NCBI GenBank assembly: GCA_039881045.1
Contig: JAYWVB010000056.1
Coordinates: 124,001 to 188,000 of the forward strand
Direction of reading: 5' to 3'
Length of the DNA stretch: 64,000 bases
From: Chaetomium olivaceum
Taxonomy: Eukaryota; Ascomycota; Sordariomycetes; Sordariales; Chaetomiaceae
A program made the position numbers and the translations under genes. The notes beneath the pieces were generated by a model, which made no database searches, was not told the origin of the DNA, and saw only the letters and a list, made by a program, of their open reading frames with translations. Positions 56,917 to 64,000 of this stretch are shown piece after piece; within the stretch, counting starts at the first letter, position 1, and every line of letters begins with the position of its first letter.

Positions 56917-58245
56917 GTTGACGTAGGATTCAGCATCGATGAGTCACCTTATAAGTACCGTAGTTTTGCTTTGGAAGAGTAATGAGATCGAGTGAGGGTG
57001 TAACCCGACACGAAGGAAGCAGAGAAACCAGGTGGGAGATAGAAATTAGTCGAGCTCTGGTCGGTGATGTTGGAGAAAGATCGAAGTGGCCAAGAGACAG
57101 CGGCCTGACAGGTCTAAGAGGTCTGGTGACACCACACAGTCCAACTCGAGGCAAACGGCGGTCCCCCAGGTTGGGGCGGGAGTGCCTTGCTGCTTCTGCA
57201 GCCAGGGGTGACTCGACATCCCAGTCTGGGCAAGCTGTGTGCTCCCATTCGCTGCTGTGGCATTGCTTCGCCTCGAATCGCGATCCGCGGTGGCGGACTG
57301 GCAGACCCAGCCAAGCCATCTCCGACCAACTACCGGGGTCAAAAGTATGGTCTGCATGCGAAACCGCAGGAAAGGTCCCTCGAGGGGTCCCCATTGATTT
57401 CTGAAGCCGCCAAGCTAGTGCCGTACGGGTGGGGGATGCTTCGGGATTTGACGGCGAACACTTCACTCAGCATGTGGCCTAACGTCAATTAGTGTGTTCC
57501 TGGTGCAGAACCTGCAGATGCCCGCCTGCGGTCTACGGGCCGTGGGCCAGTAACATGCGGGCCAGCCGTTAAAGTATGGATCTCGTCAAAAACACTGGCT
57601 CTCGTTTAACGACTCGACTGCTAGATAGCCTCGACTTTTTTGATAAAGCGGTGGGGGATGCGTTGGCTTGCTCCATCCCTAGATTGCCCTAGGTACCAGT
57701 AAGGTTGTAATCGGATGCACAAGGAAGCCGCCCATACCGCCGGCAGGTTACAATGGGGTACTTGAAAGTGCATGGTTAGGTTTACTCGTTAGGTTATTCG
57801 TTTTGTGCCCAACTTGATGTATCCCAAAATGGTCTGATCCGAAAGGGACAATGTTTGCGGATGCAAGAGTATTGGTGTTCCTGGATACCTAAGGTACATG
57901 TACCTTAGGGACGGGAGTGTGTTGGATGGAATGCGATCCGAGGAACACCTCATCGTGGGGGAAGAAAGTGGCAGGTGGGCCCAACCAGACAAAAACGCTG
58001 CCACCATTGGCTGCGGTGCATTTGAGTCTGTGCTCTCAACCCCAGCTGCTGCCGGCCGAAGAAGCGACAGACCGGAGGGGCCTGGACCTGCAGGACAGCC
58101 CGATGCTTCAACGGCCAAACAATTTCGCGGCACTTGGAACACGACACTTCATGCAACCTACCTTACTGGAGGAGGTCTGGACGAGCCCACCGAGGAACCG
58201 TCTACACTATTTTGGACTCTCTCTCGAGATGAGTTCAGGGACGCT
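56917..58245. other. Divergent promoter region, lipase and FHIP
   Basis: 1.3 kb between divergent genes. It contains a perfect 22-bp palindrome at 57888-57909. The frame from 57898 runs in frame into exon 1 of the FHIP gene but lacks family similarity and is treated as leader. Confidence 0.5.
57888..57909. repeat. 22-bp perfect palindrome
   Basis: The half-site is CCTAAGGTACA followed by its exact inverse complement. The left part, with one more flanking base, matches 17 consecutive bases at 43343-43359. It lies about 340 bases upstream of the FHIP start. Confidence 0.9.
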
Positions 58246-61200
58246 ATGGATTTTGTAAGTGATTGGATTGTCCCCGTTAAAATAAATCTAGGACCAGATG
58301 GATGCGATGCTGCGAGATGGCAGGCAGCTCGAAGTACCTTAGTTACCGGATCGATCCGCTAATTTAAACACCCGAATTTCCAGTGGTCGCGCCTCCTAGC
58401 ACACACGCCGCTGTCGTCGGCTAGTTCCCGCAAGGACTTTGCGAAGGATCCCGCCCGTCGCCTACATCGGTTCGAGAAGGAGTACAGCCAGCTGCTGGTG
58501 AGCATGGTCAAGGTTATGGAAAACGGCAGCCCGAAGCTGACATCCCCAGCACGCATGGCGAAACTCGTCCAACCTTGCCCACGACGATGAAGCCGCTGAA
58601 CATATCGAGATCCGTCTCCAGGAATTAACGAACCTCCTCAACGACGAGTCCCGCCGACCGCTACCTCATCCCTGCATCTCCTTCGCAGCCACCAAACAAG
58701 TTTACATCCCCGTGGCCAAAATCGCAACGAGCTCCCTCAATGAGTGGATCATCAAGGAAGCCGTCCTCTTCTTTGCGAGCCTGATAGAGAGCGAGGAGGA
58801 GGCCTTTGTAGAGAATGAAACCTTCGCCGCTAGTTTGACGAACCTGCTGGTTCGGATCACCGGCGCTAACAGCATCCGTCTCGGGGCCGATACCGAAGCC
58901 CGCGTCGTCGAGTTGGCTTTCAACATCACTACCAAGATCCGCCTGGACCCAGAGATCCTGACTGCCTGGTTCAAGTCTCAACAGCATGGCCCGTCAGACA
59001 CAAAACAACTGGACCACCGCGAGAAGTTTGCAGGGAGGACACAGAAGCAGGACTTCCCCCTGTTCTACCTGTTAATGGATTACATCCACCATGAGGGCAA
59101 GATTGGCGACTTTGCAAGGACCGGCCTGCTCTACATTATTGAAGCTGCTTCGAGCTCGGTCCCGCTAGAACAGTGGATTGTGGAAAGCGATCTATCGACC
59201 TTGATGGCAACGGGTTTAGGCGCTCTGTATAGTCAACTGAGCCGCAAGCTTGTAATCGATCACCTCCCCAACGAACTTCCCCCCATTCTCGCCTTCTCCG
59301 ACTACCAACATCCCAAGTCCAACTACGAGGTTGTCAGCTCCTGTTCTTTCCAGTTCCAGTCACACCTGGACACATTTTTGTCCCACCTCCTTTTTTGGCA
59401 GGATGTCTTGAACCACTGCAGGTCTGTTGAGGTCAAGTCAACTCTACTGGAGCATTTCCAGGTCATCTTCTTGCAACAGCTATTGTAGGTGCCCTCGCCC
59501 GTTCCATCTAACTATCTCTTGCTCACCACTTCCTAGATACCCCTCTCTCCTCGAATCATCCGATGTCGACGGCGGCTCATCCGTTGCTGTATTGACCTAC
59601 CTCCGCCGTATCCTGGAATCGCTAGATCACCCTGACATGGTCAACCTCATCCTCCACTACCTGCTCGGCCTGCCTGACCTTGTGGGCTCCGTCAAATCCA
59701 CCACCGTAGATGTCGTGAGCGCCGCCCGTAAGCGCAAGTCGATGGACCTGGCCACCATGATGGCCTCCAAGGGAGAGGCCGCCGCAGACCCGTTGCTGTT
59801 CAATCTCGTCGATCTCATCCTGGCTTGTCTTCGGTCGCAGAACAACCAAACAGTTTACGTCACTCTCCAGTTGGTGTCGGTGATTCTTAAGAGGCATCAC
59901 CGATACGCAGTGATCACTTTGCTGTACACCGAAGGCGTCCTCGGGGAGTCTCATCACAGGACATCAGGCGCCCACCAACAGGAAGTCGAGTACTTGATGT
60001 CCTTGGCAGGGAGCATCGGAGGAGAGGATAACTTTGACGAGATCTACGATAATATCCTGAAGGACACTTTGTTACGGTTGGAAAACCACCCCTGTTCCAT
60101 CAAGCTGGTTACGCCGAAAACATCAACGCACAACCACAAACTCCCCGCTGTCCCCGACTCTCTTCCCGGCGCGCCGAGAGACGTCCGGTCTCACACCCTT
60201 CATCCGAGTGATCCCCTGCTCAACATCGTTCTGGACCGGCTGGACACCTTTTTCCTCAACTCCGTCGACACAAACCTTGCCTTGACGGAAGCCATCTTCG
60301 ACCTCGCCGTGTGCGGCTTCATGCACCTCGAAGGTTGGTTCATGCGGAATCCACTAAACTACGTCTATGAAGAGGAGGACGACAGCCCTCCGCTACCCGA
60401 GCCCCCGTTGGACCCCGAATCGCAAGAGTATATTGAGTACAAGCAGATGCAATCGATGCAGGAAGCTCGCCGCCGCCCGAGGTGGGTCCAGTCGGCCCTT
60501 CCTCGCCTGCTCAAGATACTGCAGACACTCTGCGACCAGGTCGCCGGCTACCGGGAAACCGTCCCGCGCTTTGACGATCTGTTGCAACAACGTCGTGAGG
60601 CCTTCCAAATAGCAGATTCTGCCAGCCAACCCCTTCCTCTCCATCCTCCTCGAACTAGAACGCCGGTCTCTTCGACGGCCGGCACCGCCACCCCAGTACA
60701 GAACGGACCGTTATCTACACCGATGAAGGTCGTGACACGTCCCGTGAGCGTCCCTCTGGGCTGGAGGTTTTTGCTCAGCGTCTTTTTTCCGAGCTAAGCA
60801 CGCCTACCCGTTCCGGCAGCCCACAGAGCCGAAAGGAAGGAAAACGGGTAGTTTCAGACCGCTCTACGCCCGTTTCCTTCCCATCTGCCGACACACCTCT
60901 ACATCTGCCGCCACCGCAAATCGGTCGGTCCTTCTCCCCCAGAAGCCCGTCCCCTTCCAACATACCCGGGGGTGGCCACTGGGACCACGGTAAACCTGAC
61001 GCCTTTGCAAGCCAAGCGAAAGCATTCCAGGCCATCGACCAGAGCATCCTTGCGCGGCGCGTCGGCGTCCCCGACGTCAAGACATCCGAGAAGTCGATCG
61101 AGCCGATCGGCCTAAGCTTTGATAGACAGCGCACAGCCGGCGGGGTATCTTCGGCAGACGAGAAATACGCTGCCGACGAGGAGGAGGCCAAAGCAGAGGA

Positions 61201-61441
61201 GGGCGGTGGCGAGGACGCGCTTCTTGCGCCGTCGGAAGACGGCGAGCAGACAGATGACGACGACTGTGATGGTGGTGCCGCTGTGACCGGGGAGGGCGAG
61301 CCGGGGACGCCGACCGTCGACAGGTCGGTGTCGGTGTCGCATGTGCTGACGAATGTGATTGTGCTGCAGGCTTTCTTGTTTGAGCTCGCTAGTGTGGTGC
61401 AGGTGCGCGCTGGCTTGTTTGGCGAGGTGCGGTTTGCTTAG
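58246..61441 (+). CDS. FHIP-like (RAI16-like) endosome-dynein adaptor subunit
   Basis: Four exons (58246-58254, 58384-58497, 58550-59484, 59537-61441); about 987 residues after allowing one missing base at CCC 60752-60754. Exon 1 encodes only Met-Asp-Phe. Family blocks: WSRLLAHTPL, RFEKEYSQLLHAWRNSS, IPVAKIATSSLNEWIIKEAVLFF, LLFWQDVLNHC, LLYPSLLESSDVDGG (across the third junction), YLRRILESLDHPDMVNLILHYLLG, and after the frame break GLEVFAQRLFSEL to the C-terminal SHVLTNVIVLQAFLFELASV and LFGEVRFA. These are the hallmarks of FHIP, the subunit of the FTS-Hook-FHIP complex that links early endosomes to dynein through Hook in fungi. The break would remove the last 225 or so residues, including the conserved C-terminus. 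The third intron uses a GTAGGT donor overlapping an in-frame TAG. Confidence 0.91.
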
Positions 61442-62589
61442 GAGGCGGACGGGGGTGGTGGTGGTGGTGATGCTTTAGAGGATAGGACATGCCGGGATAC
61501 ATTAGTGGGACATGTGGTATCGTCGTTGGTTGAGGATGGCAGGAACAGGGATAGGGACTGGTTAGGCCCTGCGTTTGATGCGGGAGACGTGTTGAGAGGG
61601 TTGCTTGGGCTCTGTTCGTGAGCACTTGAGCCAGGACGTAGAGGAAAGAGGTAGGCTTGGGATCTTGGGGTGCATTGCTTGGTGTTAGTGGATTGCTGGT
61701 ATTGTTGACGCGGAGTTAGTTATTACGTGACATGGCGCTTGCATACTATCGAGTTGAAGCTTCCCCGGTTCTTTTGCGACCCGTGTTCTACGAGGGGCTT
61801 ATGAATCTCCATTATATCACGCGCCGGCAGCTAGACGCCAACTTCCCGCGGCAATGAAGACGCCTATGAATATCATTATAGAATACCCTCTTTTTTGACG
61901 GGGTTGAGCAACTCACTGTCGCCGGCCGTCGGTCTAATAAACATGGGGGGTCGTTCCAGCCTCTTACCTCAAAGCTTCGAGAAGATTTCGCCCCGTCTTC
62001 TAGAAAGCCATCAGGTTGCATTTTGACGCATACCCTCCCTACCCCTGAGCTTCGGAGTTGGAACCGAACCGGGTTTCACCAACCGCCATCATCAATCCCA
62101 AGGTCGCATCAAATCCTGTCAATACCTGCATGAGGCCGCGGGGTTTGGTAGGTTCAATTGAAGGTCAAATGAAGAATGTCAAACTCCAAGCCAACAACGC
62201 ATGATGATGCATTGACTAAAGTCATAGTTACAGTGAGGAAGCGTGGTGGTTGTGTGGTTCAGGGGTAACAGTCCCGGGCTGAAACGCGCAAGATCGACGA
62301 CACCAGATCGTCTCATCTCGACACTGTCCGTTCAAGCGAGTCGAAAACTTGGGAATGCACGCTCACGTTCGTACGCAGCTTCAGAGAGGCGCGGATGTGG
62401 TCGGCCCGTACCCGGCGTGGTCTCCTCCATCAAGACTGGGGGCTATTTGATGATCTCGGGAATAGAAAGAGACTTTGTTCGTCTTTTAGGAAGAAACTTA
62501 AGGAGCATTAACTCGAATATTAGCAATCCAACTATCCAACGAGAGCTCTGACAACATCACCAAAAAACAGAATCCCAGGGTATCTCACA
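61442..62589. other. Promoter region of the GH10 gene
   Basis: About 1.1 kb of non-coding DNA. No gene or tRNA was found. A TGGTTCAGGGGTA sequence near 62258 resembles a tRNA A box but no matching second half follows. Confidence 0.45.
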
Positions 62590-63904
62590 ATGACGAGGTT
62601 TACAAACGCCTTGCTACTGGCATCTGGCCTGGCATCTGGCGCAACAGCGCAGAACCAGACACAGGGCGAGGGTCTACATTCACTGATGGTGGCAGCGGGC
62701 AAGCTCTATTTCGGGACAGCCATGGAGACAAACAATTTCGACGACGTCGCCTACCAGGCCATCGCGAGCAACAAGAACGAGTTTGGCATGTTCACGCCCG
62801 AGAACTCGCAGAAATGGGAAGTGACAGAACCCACACAAAACCAATTCTCCTTCACCCAAGCAGACAGGATCGCGGAAAGGGTCCAGTCCAACGGCCAACT
62901 CTTCCGCTGCCACACCCTCACCTGGCACTCTCAACTCCCCCCCTTCGGTACGCAAGCCCTCCCCATCTCCATCCTCACCATGCCTAACCCAGAAGAAACC
63001 AGTCCGCAACGGCACCTGGACCCCCGAAACCCTCACCGCCGTCCTCACCGCGCACATCACCACCGTCATGCAGCACTACGCCGGCCAATGCTACGCCTGG
63101 GACGTGGTCAACGAGGCGCTCAACGAGGACGGCACGCTGCGCTCCTCCGTCTTCCTGACCACCCTCGGCGCCGCCTACATCCCGCTCTCCTTCACCATCG
63201 CCGCGCAAGCCGACCCCTCCGCCCGGCTCTACTACAACGACTTCAACCTGGAGATCACGCCCGCCAAGACCGCCGGCGCCCTCGCCCTCGCGCAGGCCAT
63301 CCTCGCCGCGGGCGCGCCCCTCCACGGCGTCGGCTTCCAAGCCCACCTCACCGTCGGCCAAACCCCGTCCCGCGCCGCCCTCGCGGCCGTCCTGACCCGC
63401 TTCGCCGCCCTCGGCCTCGAGGTCGCGTACACGGAGCTGGACATTGCGCACGCGGCGCCGCGGCTGCCCGCCGATGCGGCGGCAGACGCGCGGCAGGCGG
63501 CCGATTATGTGGCCGTGGTGGGGTCGTGTCTGGACGTGCGCGCGTGCGTGGGCGTGACGGTGTGGCAGTTTACGGACCGGTACAGCTGGGTGCCGGCGAC
63601 GTTTCCGGGGAAGGGGGAAGCGTGCTTGTGGACGGAGGGGATGGAGAGGAAGGCGGCGTATGGCGCGGTGGTGGGGTTGTTGAGGGCGGCGGCAGCGGCG
63701 GGGAATAGCTCGAGGGGTGGGAGTGGTGGGGGTGGGAATGGGAACGGGAGGGTGAGTCCGAATCGGACGAATGGCGCCGGTGAATCGGTGGCGTCGGGAC
63801 GCCCGGTGTTTACGGCGCCGCCGGGGTTCAACGGTGGTGCTACGGTTTGGGGCGGGCTGGTTGGGTTGGTGTTGCCCGCTGTGGCTGCCCTGGTTCTTTT
63901 GTAG
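62590..63904 (+). CDS. GH10 endo-beta-1,4-xylanase with GPI-type C-terminus
   Basis: Two exons (62590-62947 and 63003-63904), 419 residues. The signal peptide is residues 1 to about 20 (ends ATAQ). The GH10 barrel shows FGTAMETNNF, NEFGMFTPENSQKWE, CHTLTWHSQLPPF, the acid/base Glu157 in WDVVNEALNEDG, YYNDFNLE, GVGFQAHLTVG, the nucleophile Glu264 in VAYTELDI, and VTVWQFTDRYSWVP. It cleaves internal xylan bonds outside the cell. No carbohydrate-binding module is present. Instead, a Gly/Ser/Asn linker with N-glycosylation sequons leads to a hydrophobic C-terminus (GGLVGLVLPAVAALVLL), which looks like a GPI signal, so the enzyme may stay on the cell surface. The 55-nt intron is GTACGC...CTAAC...CCAG; reading through it changes frame and yields an Arg/His/Pro-rich nonsense protein. 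Confidence 0.95.
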
Positions 63905-64000
63905 GAGGCCTTTTGGGTTGCAACGGGTTGTCGGAGTGGAAATAGAGAGTTGGCTGGCGTTATGGCATAGTGCGGAATGAATAGGTCCCTACCTACCGAG
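63905..64000. other. 3' flank of the GH10 gene
   Basis: Short non-coding end of the window, ending with CCCTACCTACCGAG. Nothing else was seen. Confidence 0.5.

Noticed and set aside
62250..62340. tRNA suggested by TGGTTCAGGGGTA
   Set aside because: No T arm or closing acceptor stem follows.
62948..63708. Read-through of the first GH10 exon to 63708
   Set aside because: The extension is Arg/His/Pro-rich out-of-frame sequence; the 55-nt intron restores the catalytic barrel.

Overview
The window is nuclear DNA of a filamentous ascomycete, most likely a Sordariomycete. The sequence evidence is short introns (about 50-300 nt) with GTRNGT donors, CTAAC-type branch sites and YAG acceptors; GC-rich codon use; and a gene set of that group: AcrB, a CFEM protein, Zn2Cys6 factors, Sec72, FHIP, a TauD-type oxygenase and a GH10 xylanase. 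The species cannot be named from sequence alone. Spliced models below were built by eye from splice signals, reading phase and remembered family motifs.

Layout. 1.2-4.3 kb: acrB (+), followed by low-complexity 3' DNA. 7.75-8.6 kb: CFEM GPI-type protein (+). 9.1-10.5 kb: mitochondrial NAD(H) kinase (-). 11.8-13.2 kb: lysophospholipid acyltransferase (+). 15.1-17.8 kb: DHA1-like MFS exporter, 8 exons (+). 20.9-22.3 kb: TauD/TfdA-type dioxygenase, 5 exons (-). 24.5-25.3 kb: YrdC-domain protein (+). 25.8-26.1 kb: relic of an MFS gene (-), divergent from a Zn2Cys6 regulator at 26.5-27.9 kb (+). 30.2-33.1 kb: large protein with a widely spaced zinc-cluster-like motif (+). 33.9-34.5 kb: Sec72 (+). 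35.2-35.7 kb: small conserved-looking protein with a frame break (-). 37.3-42.6 kb: a complete Tad-like LINE retrotransposon flanked by a 14-bp target-site duplication. 43.9-44.5 and 47.9-48.9 kb: two related Cys-rich small proteins (-) in otherwise gene-poor DNA. 52.7-54.5 kb: DUF89/ARMT1-type phosphatase, 6 exons (-). 54.9-56.9 kb: class 3 lipase with a proline-rich, repeat-bearing N-terminus (-). 58.2-61.4 kb: FHIP-like endosome-dynein adaptor (+). 62.6-63.9 kb: GH10 endoxylanase with a GPI-type tail (+).

The genes are mostly independent housekeeping or accessory loci and do not form a pathway cluster. Two are linked to membranes and trafficking (Sec72 for ER import, FHIP for endosome movement), one to lipid remodelling, and two are probable GPI-anchored surface proteins. 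The 36-52 kb stretch is the accessory part: one retrotransposon, two Cys-rich paralogues and long non-coding spacers.

The most important technical observation is that seven single-base frame breaks occur in otherwise clean reading frames: four in the LINE and one each in the small protein, the lipase and FHIP. Each lies at or next to a homopolymer run and six of the seven look like a missing base. This favours consensus sequencing error over gene decay, and it affects any automatic annotation of this contig. I did not find a convincing undescribed multi-gene system. The best novelty candidates are the Cys-rich pair, the widely spaced zinc-cluster protein and the TSD-bounded LINE with overlapping ORF1/ORF2.
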